The notes beneath the pieces are model-generated. The model was not told the origin of the DNA and searched no databases. It saw only the letters and a list, made by a program, of their open reading frames with translations. From assembly GCA_910583775.1 (NCBI GenBank), contig CAJTYD010000067.1:1-19370 (forward strand): DNA of 19,370 bases, given 5' to 3'. Position numbers and translations under genes: made by a program. Shown piece by piece: positions 8,202-15,851 of the stretch. The stretch comes from an uncultured Muribaculaceae bacterium (lineage in GTDB: Bacteria; Bacteroidota; Bacteroidia; Bacteroidales; Muribaculaceae). Each line of letters opens with the position of its first letter. The stretch's first letter is position 1.

Positions 8202-9644
8202 CTATTTCTGATAGCGTAGGATCTCCTCAACCTGCTCAAGGGCGTCGGGAGCCTCTTTCACTCCCTTCGAGACAGCCTCTTTGAGAAGCCGCTCGGCCCG
8301 GGTGTAATCTTTGGTGAAGGCCGCATAGATTCCACGGGCATATACTGCCTCGGGAGAATTCCCCGCCTTGGCAAGATAACGGACAGCCTTCTCGAAGTCG
8401 CCGGCCTGCATCTTGACGTTGGCGGCGTTAAGATTGGCTATCTCATTGTCGGGATACAATCTGACGGCTATGCTGAAAGCCTCGGCATATTCGGGCGACG
8501 AGGGATTCATCTCCGAAGTTACGGCGAACATCTCGGCGAGACTTAGCTTCTGCGGAGCGCTGAAGAGAAGCCGCTTGATCTCGGCCATGTCGGTATAGTT
8601 CTTAACAGTATATTCCACTTTGTAATCGGAGTGGCGGAGACCGGGATATACTTCGCGCAACAGGAAAGCATATTGCTCGGGATAGCGGGTCTGGATGGCC
8701 GTGTTCTTGGGGTCAGGCTGCATATCGGAGTCTATGATGGCGAGAATCTGATCGCGGTTTGCCATTCCAGACTGAACAACAAAGCGACGCAGACCGCCCC
8801 AGTCTTCGGGATCGTATGATGTGCTGATAATCTCTGCGGGGAAATGATAGAGGTTGAGCACATATTCCTTGAGGGTGGCTGTACGGCCCTTGGCGAGACG
8901 GACGTTGTTGTCGTAGGGGCCTTCGGGAGAAGCGTAACCCTTGATGTCGAGGGCCTTGATCTGCACGTCCTTGTCGAGGCGCACGGAATCGATTGTTGCG
9001 CGGATCTTGGCGAGCTCCTGCGGGTTGCGGCGATAGTCGGGATAAAGCTCGGTGCGGTTGACAGGGAAGTCGATATATGCCTGTCCCTTGATCTCGCGGT
9101 GTTTCACGAGCTCTGCCTTAGGCTGCACGAAAGCGTAGAAGGGCTTGAACTCCGGCGGCACGAGGTTGAATTTCTCGACCGGAATGTTCTCCTGAGCCAT
9201 ATCCTGGCCGCAACAGCCGAACTCGCGGGCCTTGATCTCGAGGCGCGAGGTGGCCATCCAGGGCTGATATTCGACGGAGGTGCGATAGTCGACCTGCGCG
9301 GTCTTGCCGGCGCGGTAAAGCGACTCGGAGGGCCACTTGGCCTTGTTCTGGCGATACCAGAGGTAGTAACGGTCACGGCCGGCGACGGTGAGCGCGGGGA
9401 GATCGAGCGTGTCGGCTCCGTTCACCAGGCGCGGAGTCAGGAGCACCTCGCGGTTATGGTTCATGCCTTTATAGCCGCTAAGGTCAAGCTTCATGTTGAC
9501 GAAGAAATTGTTGTCGGTATGGGCGACGTCGACATCAGAGACCTTCACGGCTCCTGCGGGCACCTTGTCGCGGGCTCCGGCCTGAAAAGGAAGAAGCATC
9601 GTGACGGCGGCCGCTATCGAAAGTATAAATCTATTCATTTTCAT
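8202..9644 (-). CDS. DUF3868 family OmpA-like envelope protein of the fimbrial locus
   Basis: This 480-residue secreted protein resembles the DUF3868 family that accompanies Bacteroidales fimbrial genes. A Sec signal covers residues 1-24 (cut probably after AGA). Residues 30-180 form an uncharacterised N-terminal domain with an adjacent Cys-Cys at 144-145. Residues 190-345 resemble an OmpA C-terminal peptidoglycan-binding fold, with GYASPEGPYDNNVRLAKGRT at 236-255 the clearest motif. Residues 365-475 are helical and repeat-like (TPR-like: LNAANVKMQAGDFEKAVRYLAKAG). The gene starts 12 bases after the DUF3575 gene and precedes the major subunit by 59 bases. A periplasmic role linking the fimbrial machinery to the cell wall is inference. 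A second in-frame ATG at 9638 is possible as the start. Confidence 0.82.
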   Translation of the reverse strand: MKMNRFILSIAAAVTMLLPFQAGARDKVPAGAVKVSDVDVAHTDNNFFVNMKLDLSGYKGMNHNREVLLTPRLVNGADTLDLPALTVAGRDRYYLWYRQNKAKWPSESLYRAGKTAQVDYRTSVEYQPWMATSRLEIKAREFGCCGQDMAQENIPVEKFNLVPPEFKPFYAFVQPKAELVKHREIKGQAYIDFPVNRTELYPDYRRNPQELAKIRATIDSVRLDKDVQIKALDIKGYASPEGPYDNNVRLAKGRTATLKEYVLNLYHFPAEIISTSYDPEDWGGLRRFVVQSGMANRDQILAIIDSDMQPDPKNTAIQTRYPEQYAFLLREVYPGLRHSDYKVEYTVKNYTDMAEIKRLLFSAPQKLSLAEMFAVTSEMNPSSPEYAEAFSIAVRLYPDNEIANLNAANVKMQAGDFEKAVRYLAKAGNSPEAVYARGIYAAFTKDYTRAERLLKEAVSKGVKEAPDALEQVEEILRYQK

Positions 9645-9656
9645 GGGGCAATCGGT

Positions 9657-10238
9657 TTAGAAAACATAGATGAGGTTGATGGCGGCCTTTGTGGGACCTA
9701 CATAATTATGGACGCGCTTGCTGGCGAGCTTGTTGCCGCATTCGGCGCAGGGATAGACGTCATAGCGGGTATAGGCCCAGCCGATGCCGATCTCGGCCTC
9801 GGCGCTCCAGTGCTTGCCGAGGATCCAGGTATAGCCGTAAGCTATGCCGGCGCCGGCAAACCAGCCCTGATGACGCTCGGTCTTGAGAGCCTCGTAGTGT
9901 GTTCCAAGGAAATTCGAGCCATGCTTCCAGGCTCCGAAATTGTATTGGCCGCCGAGAAGATGTGCTCCCACGAAATGGCCGGAGAAACGGTCGCAGAACC
10001 AATAGCGCACTTCCGGCTGGGCGATCCAGTGCTTCCAGCGGCGTCCGTTGTCGAGCGTCCAAGCGTTGATGGCTCCCGACACGTCGATACTCCACTTTGG
10101 AGCGACTCCAACCTCTACGCCTAAAGTAGGGTTAAGGAATGCATCGTTCAGTAAATTGGTCTTGATTCCAACCTGAGCATTAGCGCTGAAGCTGAAAACC
10201 GCGACCAAAAACATTAATCGGAAAATTAATCTTTTCAT
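9657..10238 (-). CDS. DUF3575 family outer-membrane protein of the fimbrial locus
   Basis: This 193-residue protein fits DUF3575, a small Bacteroidetes family seen beside DUF3868 and fimbrillin genes. Residues 1-21 are a signal peptide ending ANA before Gln22. The mature part alternates aromatic and small residues as in an outer-membrane beta-barrel, carries a conserved-looking segment RRWKHWIAQPEVRYWFC at 66-82, and ends in INLIYVF, a typical terminal barrel strand with final Phe. It is the first gene of the cluster, so its promoter region also serves the downstream subunits. Function in the family is unknown; a channel or assembly platform is speculation. Two cysteines at about 168-171 (CAEC) are notable. 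Confidence 0.82.
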   Translation of the reverse strand: MKRLIFRLMFLVAVFSFSANAQVGIKTNLLNDAFLNPTLGVEVGVAPKWSIDVSGAINAWTLDNGRRWKHWIAQPEVRYWFCDRFSGHFVGAHLLGGQYNFGAWKHGSNFLGTHYEALKTERHQGWFAGAGIAYGYTWILGKHWSAEAEIGIGWAYTRYDVYPCAECGNKLASKRVHNYVGPTKAAINLIYVF

Positions 10239-10524
10239 TAGAAGTATATTCGTAATAAGTATTATCAGGACAATTAATGCTCCCTAACATTCCCGGCGGG
10301 GTCAGACAGTATGACAAGTTTCCACAAATCAGTAAGTTAAAGTCATCACCAAGAAAGTGCAGTCAAAAACAATACTATGATACTGCTTGCGTCAGACTAA
10401 TCTCGGGCCGTGTTGTTAGTGCTGATCTATTCTTTTGCCTTATTTAATTATAATGACAAATCGGTTTTGCAAAATTAACTTTTATAGTCTTAAAAGTGCT
10501 TTCTTTAGAGTTAATTAATGTTAA
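10239..10524 (-). promoter_or_regulatory. Fimbrial cluster promoter and long 5-prime leader
   Basis: This gene-free stretch lies between the infB terminator and the DUF3575 start. On the minus strand, TAATTTTG (plus-strand 10470-10477) is a perfect match to the Bacteroidales -7 box TAnnTTTG; a clean TTTG -33 box at the usual spacing is lacking. Immediately upstream, ACTTTTA (10478-10484) and TAAAAGT (10491-10497) form an inverted repeat that could be an operator. If this promoter is used, the leader is about 225 bases. I see no recombinase-type inverted repeats flanking the promoter that would suggest inversion-based phase variation. Confidence 0.45.
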
Positions 10525-10570
10525 AGATTTATAAAAGCGGTTCCGACTGCATTTTATCAGCCGGAACCGC
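10525..10570 (-). terminator. Intrinsic terminator after infB
   Basis: GCGGTTCCG at 10537-10545 pairs with CGGAACCGC at 10562-10570; an inner CTG/CAG extends the stem past one mismatch. On the minus strand the hairpin is followed by TTTTATAAATCTTT. It sits 54 bases beyond the infB stop, so it most likely ends the rimP-nusA-infB transcript and separates it from the fimbrial cluster. Confidence 0.8.
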
Positions 10571-10623
10571 AAAATATTTTGTGACTTTTATATCTGTTTT
10601 GCCAATATGGAAGACGCGCCCTA

Positions 10624-13584
10624 TCAGAGCGTCTTCTTGACCTCCACCTCCTCGAAGGCCTCGATTATGTCGCCCTCGCGGATGTCGTTGTAGCCCTGGA
10701 TCGAAAGACCGCAGTCATATCCGGAGACAACCTCCTTGACGTCGTCTTTGAAACGCTTGAGCGATCCGAGTTCGCCGGTGTAGATCACGATGCCGTCGCG
10801 GATCACGCGCACCTTGCTCGTGCGCTTGATCTTGCCGTCGCGCACGATGGCGCCGGCGATTGTGCCCACCTTCGAGATGTGGTAGGTCTGGAGCACCTCG
10901 GCGTTTCCGGTGATCTCTTCCTTGATCTCGGGAGAAAGCAGACCCTCCATGGCATCCTTGACCTCCTCGATGGCCTTGTATATCACGGAGTAGAGGCGTA
11001 TCTCCACACCCTCCTTCTCTGCCTCCTTGCGGGCCGTTGCCGACGGGCGCACCTGGAAGCCGATGATGATGGCGTCGGAGGCGGCGGCGAGAGTTACGTC
11101 GGATTCGGAGATGGCGCCTACGCCCTTATGCAGCACGTTGACCTGTATCTCGGGAGTGGAGAGCTTGAGCAGCGAGTCGGAAAGAGCCTCGACCGAGCCG
11201 TCGACATCGCCCTTGACCACGAGGTTGAGCTCGTGGAAGTCGTTGAGGGCGCGGCGGCGTCCGAGTTCCTCGAGGCCGGGGCGCTTCTTGGTGCGCAGGC
11301 CGAGCTCGCGCTGGAGCTGCTCGCGCTTGCCGGCGATCTCGCGGGCCTCCTGCTCGGTGTCGAGCACGTTGAAGGTGTCGCCGGCCTGGGGAGCGCCGTT
11401 GAGTCCGAGGATAAGAACCGGGGTGGCGGGGCCGGCCTCGGTGACGCGCTGGTTACGCTCGTTGAACATGGCCTTGACCTTGCCGTAATGCGTTCCGGCG
11501 AGAATGACGTCGCCCATGCGGAGAGTTCCGTTCTGTACAAGCACGGTGGCCACATATCCGCGCCCCTTGTCAAGACTCGACTCGATCACCGAACCGATGG
11601 CCTTGCGCTCGGGGTTAGCCTTGAGGTCGAGCATCTCGGCCTCGAGAAGCACTTTCTCCATGAGTTCGTCGACACCGATGCCTTTCTTGGCCGATATGTC
11701 CTGGCTCTGGTATTTGCCGCCCCAGTCCTCTACGAGGTAGTTCATGTTGGCGAGCTCCTCCTTTATCTTGTCGGGATTTGCGGTGGGTTTGTCTATCTTG
11801 TTGATGGCGAACACCATCGGGACGCCGGCCGCGGAGGCATGGTTGATGGCCTCGATGGTCTGGGGCATCACGTCGTCGTCGGCGGCGACGATGATGATGG
11901 CCAGGTCGGTCACTTTCGCTCCGCGGGCACGCATGGCGGTGAAGGCCTCGTGGCCCGGGGTGTCGAGGAAGGTGATGTGGCGGCCGTCGGGGAGCTTGAC
12001 GTTGTAGGCTCCGATATGCTGGGTGATGCCGCCGGCCTCTCCGGCGATCACGTTGGCCTTGCGGATGTAGTCGAGCAGCGAGGTCTTGCCGTGGTCGACA
12101 TGACCCATGACGGTTACGATCGGCGGACGCGACTGGAGTTCCTCCTCCTTGTCCTCGACGGTCTCGATGGCCTCGGTGACGTCGGCACTGACGAATTCGG
12201 TGGTGAATCCGAATTCCTCGGCCACTATATTGATCGTCTCGGCGTCGAGACGCTGGTTGATCGAAACCATGACGCCGAGGTTCATGCAGGTGGCGATCAC
12301 GTTATTGACGGGGATGTCCATGAGGTTGGCGAGGTCGTTGGCGGTCACGAACTCGGTGATCTTGATCACGCGGCTTTCGGCCTCCTCGCGCTCGCGGTTC
12401 TCCATCTCGCGGTTATGCATCTCCTCGCGTTTCTCCTTACGCCACTTCACGCTCTTCTTGGTGGTCTTGTTGGTGAGACGTGCTAGCGTCTCCTTTACCT
12501 GTTTCTGAACATCTTCGGTGCTTACCTCCGGCTTGACGGGACGGCGGTCGCGGTCGCGGCGGCGCTTGCCTTCGCCGCGGGATGCATTCTCCTGGCTCTG
12601 TTTCTGCTGGTCGCGTCCTCCGCGGTCTTTCTTGCGGCTGTCGTTGCCGAAACCGGGCTGAGAGGCGGCTTTCTCGATATCAACCTTCTCCTTGCCGATA
12701 CGTTTGCGCTTCTTGCGGTCGGCGCTGTCGCCTGCGGCGCCTCCCTGGGCGGCGGCATGGGCGCGCGCAGCCTCGGCACGGCGCTCGCTGCGGCTCTTCT
12801 TGCGGGGGCGCACGCTCTGATTGATCGCCGAAAGGTCGATCTTGCCCACTACCTTAAGCTCGGGGCCGGCGGGCGCGCCGCCAAGACGGAACACGTTGCT
12901 CTCCGGCTTTGTCTCGGGTTCCGGCTTGGGAGCCGCGGCAGGAGCGACCTCAGCCTTGGGCGCGGGCTTTCCGGCGGGTTTCTCCCGCTTCTCCTCCTTC
13001 GCCTTAGGAGCGACCGGGGCAGCCTTAGGGGCCTCGGTCTTCTCGACCGCGGGTTTCTCCGCCGGCTTCTCAACCTCCTTCGCGACGGGTTTCTCCTCCG
13101 CGGGTTTCACGGTCTCCCTCTTTTCGGGAGCCGCGGGCTTCGGAGCCTCGGCCTCTGTTTTTTTATCCTCCTTCACTTCTGGCTTCTCCTTAATAATTTC
13201 GGGAGCCGGAGCGACGGGAGCCGGAGCGACGGCAGCCGTCTTTTCAGCTGGTGCGGGTTTCCCTCCGGGAGCGTCAAGGTCGATCTTGCCTAAAATCTTC
13301 GGACCGGCAGCGACGGGGATCTCTGTGCGGATCTCTTCGCCGCCCACGCTGTCGCGGCCTGTCTTCATTTTCCTGTCGCCCTTGCGCGAGGTGGTATAAT
13401 CGACCGAGCGGTCTTTCACCACCTTGTCCTTGCTGAACTCCTTCATGAGCAGGTCGACAGCATCGGAGTCGATGCGGGCATTCAGGTTGTCCTCGACTTC
13501 GATATTATGTTTGCGCAGGAATTCCACGGCTGTGCTCACTCCCACGTTGAGGTCTTTCGCTACTTTGCTGATTTTTGTACGCAT
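10624..13584 (-). CDS. infB: Translation initiation factor IF-2
   Basis: IF-2 is the GTPase that brings initiator tRNA to the ribosome. The 986-residue protein begins with an IF2_N domain (residues 1-55) and continues with a long charged, Ala/Pro/Lys/Glu-rich linker to about 370. A second IF2_N-like segment lies at 406-460. The G domain has GHVDHGKT at 494-501, DTPGHE at 541-546, NKID at 595-598 and SAK at 631-633, followed by the beta-barrel and C-terminal tRNA-binding domains. The linker contains two copies of a GKIDL motif (99-103 and 247-251). The start at ATG 13584 matches the family (MRTKISKVAKDLNV). It follows nusA by 106 bases and is the last gene before a strong terminator. All catalytic motifs are intact. 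Confidence 0.98.
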   Translation of the reverse strand: MRTKISKVAKDLNVGVSTAVEFLRKHNIEVEDNLNARIDSDAVDLLMKEFSKDKVVKDRSVDYTTSRKGDRKMKTGRDSVGGEEIRTEIPVAAGPKILGKIDLDAPGGKPAPAEKTAAVAPAPVAPAPEIIKEKPEVKEDKKTEAEAPKPAAPEKRETVKPAEEKPVAKEVEKPAEKPAVEKTEAPKAAPVAPKAKEEKREKPAGKPAPKAEVAPAAAPKPEPETKPESNVFRLGGAPAGPELKVVGKIDLSAINQSVRPRKKSRSERRAEAARAHAAAQGGAAGDSADRKKRKRIGKEKVDIEKAASQPGFGNDSRKKDRGGRDQQKQSQENASRGEGKRRRDRDRRPVKPEVSTEDVQKQVKETLARLTNKTTKKSVKWRKEKREEMHNREMENREREEAESRVIKITEFVTANDLANLMDIPVNNVIATCMNLGVMVSINQRLDAETINIVAEEFGFTTEFVSADVTEAIETVEDKEEELQSRPPIVTVMGHVDHGKTSLLDYIRKANVIAGEAGGITQHIGAYNVKLPDGRHITFLDTPGHEAFTAMRARGAKVTDLAIIIVAADDDVMPQTIEAINHASAAGVPMVFAINKIDKPTANPDKIKEELANMNYLVEDWGGKYQSQDISAKKGIGVDELMEKVLLEAEMLDLKANPERKAIGSVIESSLDKGRGYVATVLVQNGTLRMGDVILAGTHYGKVKAMFNERNQRVTEAGPATPVLILGLNGAPQAGDTFNVLDTEQEAREIAGKREQLQRELGLRTKKRPGLEELGRRRALNDFHELNLVVKGDVDGSVEALSDSLLKLSTPEIQVNVLHKGVGAISESDVTLAAASDAIIIGFQVRPSATARKEAEKEGVEIRLYSVIYKAIEEVKDAMEGLLSPEIKEEITGNAEVLQTYHISKVGTIAGAIVRDGKIKRTSKVRVIRDGIVIYTGELGSLKRFKDDVKEVVSGYDCGLSIQGYNDIREGDIIEAFEEVEVKKTL

Positions 13585-13690
13585 ATATTGATTTTGGTAT
13601 TGCTATTTGACACCCGCGGAGGCCCGGATTGCGGGGCTTGGCGCGAATGAATGATTCTGAGAAGAGAGATGCTATGGGAAGCCCGGCGGA

Positions 13691-14935
13691 TTACTCGAAC
13701 TCGGCGCGGAGCACATCCATGACGTGCTGGAGCGTAGAGTCTTCGAGGTCGGCCTGGTCGAGCACTTCGGCAGGAGCGTTGAGCACTGCCTTGGCCGTGC
13801 CGAGGCCGAGGTTCTTGAGCGATTCGATCACCCAGTCTTCGATCTCATCGGAGAATTCATCGAGGTAGATATCCTCTTCGCCCTCCTCGATGTCGCGGTA
13901 GACGTCGATCGAATAGCCGGTGAGCATCGTGGCCAGACGGATGTTCATGCCGCCTTTGCCGATGGCGAGGCTGACCTCGTCGGGGTGAAGGAACACCTCG
14001 GCCTTGCGGTCTTCCTCGTTGAGACGGATCGAGGAGATCTTGGCGGGGCTCAGCGCGCGCTGTATATAGAGCGACGGATTGGCGGTGTAGCTGATCACGT
14101 CGATGTTCTCGTTGCGAAGCTCGCGGACGATGCCGTGGATACGGCTGCCCTTGATGCCGACGCAGGCGCCCACGGGGTCGATGCGGTCGTCATAGCTCTC
14201 GACGGCGATCTTGGCGCGCTCGCCCGGGATGCGGGCTACGTCCTTGATGGTGATCAGACCGTCGTGGATCTCGGGAACCTCCTGCTCGAAGAGACGACGC
14301 AGGAAGCGCGGATCGGTGCGGCTCACGATCACTTTCGGGTTGTTGTTGGGATTGTCGACGCGCTTCACGATGGCGCGGACCATGTCGCCCTTATGGAAGA
14401 AGTCGCCTGGGATCTGCTCTTCCTTGGGCATGATCAGCTCGTTCTGTTCCTCGTCGATGAGAAGCATCTCGCGCTTCCAGATCTGATGGACCTCGCCGGT
14501 GACTACCTCACCCTCGAGCTCCTTGAATTTGGCATATTTGGCATCGTTCTGCAGGTCAAGGATCTTCGACTGAAGGGCCTGACGGAGATTGAGGATGGCG
14601 CGGCGCCCGAATTTCTCGAAGTAGATCCGCTTGGTGACATCCTCGCCTATCTCGCACTCGGGGTCGATCTCGCGGGCATCGGTGATGCCGATCTGCATCT
14701 GAGGATTCTCGACCTCGCCGTCGGGAACGACCTCCAGGTTCTGATAAATCTCGCAGTCGCCCTTGTCGGGGTTCATGATGACGTCGAAATTCTCGTCCGA
14801 ACCGAACATCTTCTGAAGTACGTTACGGAATGATTCCTCAAGAACGGAAATCATTGTGGTTTTGTCGATATTCTTATGTTCCTTGAATTCCGCGAACTGG
14901 TCGACCATATTCACGGTCTCTGCTTTCTTTGCCAT
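13691..14935 (-). CDS. nusA: Transcription termination/antitermination factor NusA
   Basis: NusA binds RNA polymerase and nascent RNA and modulates pausing, termination and antitermination. This 414-residue form has the N-terminal polymerase-binding domain (about 1-135), an S1 domain (about 140-206, ending VSRTDPRF), and two KH domains with GIKGSRIHGIVREL at 260-273 and AIGKGGMNIRLAT at 324-336. A very acidic stretch at 349-368 follows, then a single helix-hairpin-helix-like tail (LKNLGLGTAKAVL). It lacks the two full C-terminal acidic repeats of the E. coli protein, which is normal outside proteobacteria. Start at ATG 14935 (MAKKAETVNM). It lies between rimP and infB; the gap to rimP is 144 bases and is mostly a repeat element. 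Confidence 0.97.
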   Translation of the reverse strand: MAKKAETVNMVDQFAEFKEHKNIDKTTMISVLEESFRNVLQKMFGSDENFDVIMNPDKGDCEIYQNLEVVPDGEVENPQMQIGITDAREIDPECEIGEDVTKRIYFEKFGRRAILNLRQALQSKILDLQNDAKYAKFKELEGEVVTGEVHQIWKREMLLIDEEQNELIMPKEEQIPGDFFHKGDMVRAIVKRVDNPNNNPKVIVSRTDPRFLRRLFEQEVPEIHDGLITIKDVARIPGERAKIAVESYDDRIDPVGACVGIKGSRIHGIVRELRNENIDVISYTANPSLYIQRALSPAKISSIRLNEEDRKAEVFLHPDEVSLAIGKGGMNIRLATMLTGYSIDVYRDIEEGEEDIYLDEFSDEIEDWVIESLKNLGLGTAKAVLNAPAEVLDQADLEDSTLQHVMDVLRAEFE

Positions 14936-14978
14936 ATTCAGTATATGATGTTTTTACTTTAATTTCTTAAATTAAATT

Positions 14979-15072
14979 AGTTTATGGTTTGGGTTTATGG
15001 TTAGATAATACCGGTTGTCGCTGTAACCGAATCAAATGGTGACCTCTAAACCTTAAACTAAAACCTTAAACC
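14979..15072 (-). repeat. Hairpin-forming GGTTTA-type repeat, copy B (between rimP and nusA)
   Basis: About 94 bases whose reverse complement aligns with copy A at 15591-15687. Shared blocks include GGTTTAAGGTTT near one end, GGTTTAGAGG followed after two bases by ACCAT, and CGGTATTATCTA near the other end. The ends are imperfect inverted repeats of each other, so the whole element can fold into one long stem. The centre differs from copy A (here CGGTT...AACCG forms an inner hairpin). It occupies nearly all of the rimP-nusA spacer and would be transcribed. Confidence 0.85.
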
Positions 15073-15079
15073 ACTATGT

Positions 15080-15541
15080 TTAAAACTCGAAATTGTATCT
15101 CACGGAGTTTACCGCCGTGTAAGGGAAGCGGTGTTCAACCGTCTTCTCCACGGGCCGCTTGGCGCCCGACTCCTTCACCTTCTCGACGCAACTGACGAGG
15201 AAGGAGTCGTCGCCGACCTCCTCGAGGACGCCGATATATTTCCTGCCGTCGCGGGCCATGACCTCCACCTCGTTACCGAGGTTCTTCTCATACTGCTTCC
15301 TGACCTTGAAGGGAGAGGTGAAGCCGGCCGACCCGACCTCGAGCTCATAGTCTTCATCATCGCGGGGGAATGCCTCCTCGATGGCCTTCGACAGCCCTAC
15401 GCAGAAGTCTATGTCGATGTCTTCGAAGGAGTCTACCTCCACCTTTATCTCGTTTGAAGCGGAGACCGTAAGGTCTACCAGGAAATATTCCGTATCCTTG
15501 AGCCGATCTTCCACGAAACCGGCAAGCGCTTTCTTATCCAT
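15080..15541 (-). CDS. rimP: Ribosome maturation factor RimP
   Basis: RimP assists maturation of the 30S subunit. I place the start at ATG 15541, giving 153 residues (MDKKALAGFVEDRLK), rather than a TTG 51 bases upstream. This agrees with the usual length and places a purine-rich GGAAAAAGATTGAGAAA directly before the start. The N-terminal domain carries EYFLVDLTVS and the conserved YELEVGSAG at 65-73, and the C-terminal SH3-like domain carries EVEVMARDGRKYIGVL. It is the first gene of the rimP-nusA-infB group. Both flanks carry copies of the same hairpin repeat in opposite orientation, so the gene sits inside an inverted-repeat pair. Confidence 0.93.
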   Translation of the reverse strand: MDKKALAGFVEDRLKDTEYFLVDLTVSASNEIKVEVDSFEDIDIDFCVGLSKAIEEAFPRDDEDYELEVGSAGFTSPFKVRKQYEKNLGNEVEVMARDGRKYIGVLEEVGDDSFLVSCVEKVKESGAKRPVEKTVEHRFPYTAVNSVRYNFEF

Positions 15542-15590
15542 TTTCTCAATCTTTTTCCAAATCCATTTATTCCTTATTATTATTCCATTC

Positions 15591-15687
15591 AAGTTTAAGG
15601 TTTAAGGTTTCGGTTTAGAGGATACCATCCGTCTTAGATGGCAATAAATAACGGTATTATCTAAACCATAAACTTAAACTATAAACC
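15591..15687 (+). repeat. Hairpin-forming GGTTTA-type repeat, copy A (upstream of rimP)
   Basis: A 97-base element that begins with a heptamer-like tandem (GTTTAAG twice) and ends CATAAACTTAAACTATAAACC. The two ends are complementary: GGTTTAGAGGATACC at one side pairs with GGTATTATCTAAACC at the other, with further pairing outward, and an inner CCATC/GATGG hairpin sits in the loop. Copy B at 14979-15072 is the same element in the other orientation. It lies in the rimP leader, downstream of the proposed promoter. Confidence 0.85.
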
Positions 15688-15720
15688 AGATCTTTCGATA
15701 TCGCTGATATCCAAAAACAA

Positions 15721-15742
15721 GGAGGAGACTTGCGTCCCCTCC
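15721..15742 (-). promoter_or_regulatory. GC-rich hairpin with GCAA loop at the start of the rimP leader
   Basis: On the minus strand GGAGGGGAC and GTCTCCTCC form a 9-bp stem (one G-T pair) closed by GCAA, a stable GNRA tetraloop. TTGTTTTTGG follows, giving a terminator-like shape. It begins a few bases after the predicted start of the rimP-nusA-infB transcript. It may protect the mRNA 5-prime end or act as an attenuator; alternatively it terminates readthrough from the Nudix gene, whose stop is 110 bases upstream. Confidence 0.6.
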
Positions 15743-15753
15743 GGAAATCTATG

Positions 15754-15761
15754 CAAAGATA
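15754..15761 (-). promoter_or_regulatory. -7 box of the rimP-nusA-infB promoter
   Basis: TATCTTTG, followed by CA, on the minus strand exactly matches the Bacteroidales -7 consensus TAnnTTTG. The -33 region is degenerate, as in many genes of this order. Transcription would begin near 15747, giving a leader of about 205 bases that contains the GCAA hairpin and repeat copy A. It is the best promoter candidate between the Nudix gene and rimP. Confidence 0.6.
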
Positions 15762-15851
15762 ATACAAAAATTCTTCCGATGCCACGAAGAGCTCTCACGG
15801 GGCTCCGGATTTGGCTAAATTTTCATTATTTTTAACTTTAATTAAAATTAT

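Noticed and set aside
8844..10124. 426-codon plus-strand frame opposite the DUF3868 and DUF3575 genes
   Set aside because: It spans two well-supported minus-strand genes and their gap; its Val/Leu/Gly/Asp-rich peptide is typical of the antisense of GC-biased codons.
10239..10524. Invertible phase-variation promoter of the fimbrial cluster
   Set aside because: No pair of long inverted repeats flanks the promoter and no recombinase gene is present; only short local symmetries were found.
10879..12486. 535-codon plus-strand frame opposite infB
   Set aside because: It lies wholly opposite the conserved G domain and C-terminal domains of IF-2 and reads as Val/Asp/Gly/His-rich antisense without domains.
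13724..14833. 369-codon plus-strand frame opposite nusA
   Set aside because: Antisense shadow of NusA; no start signal, no recognisable domain.
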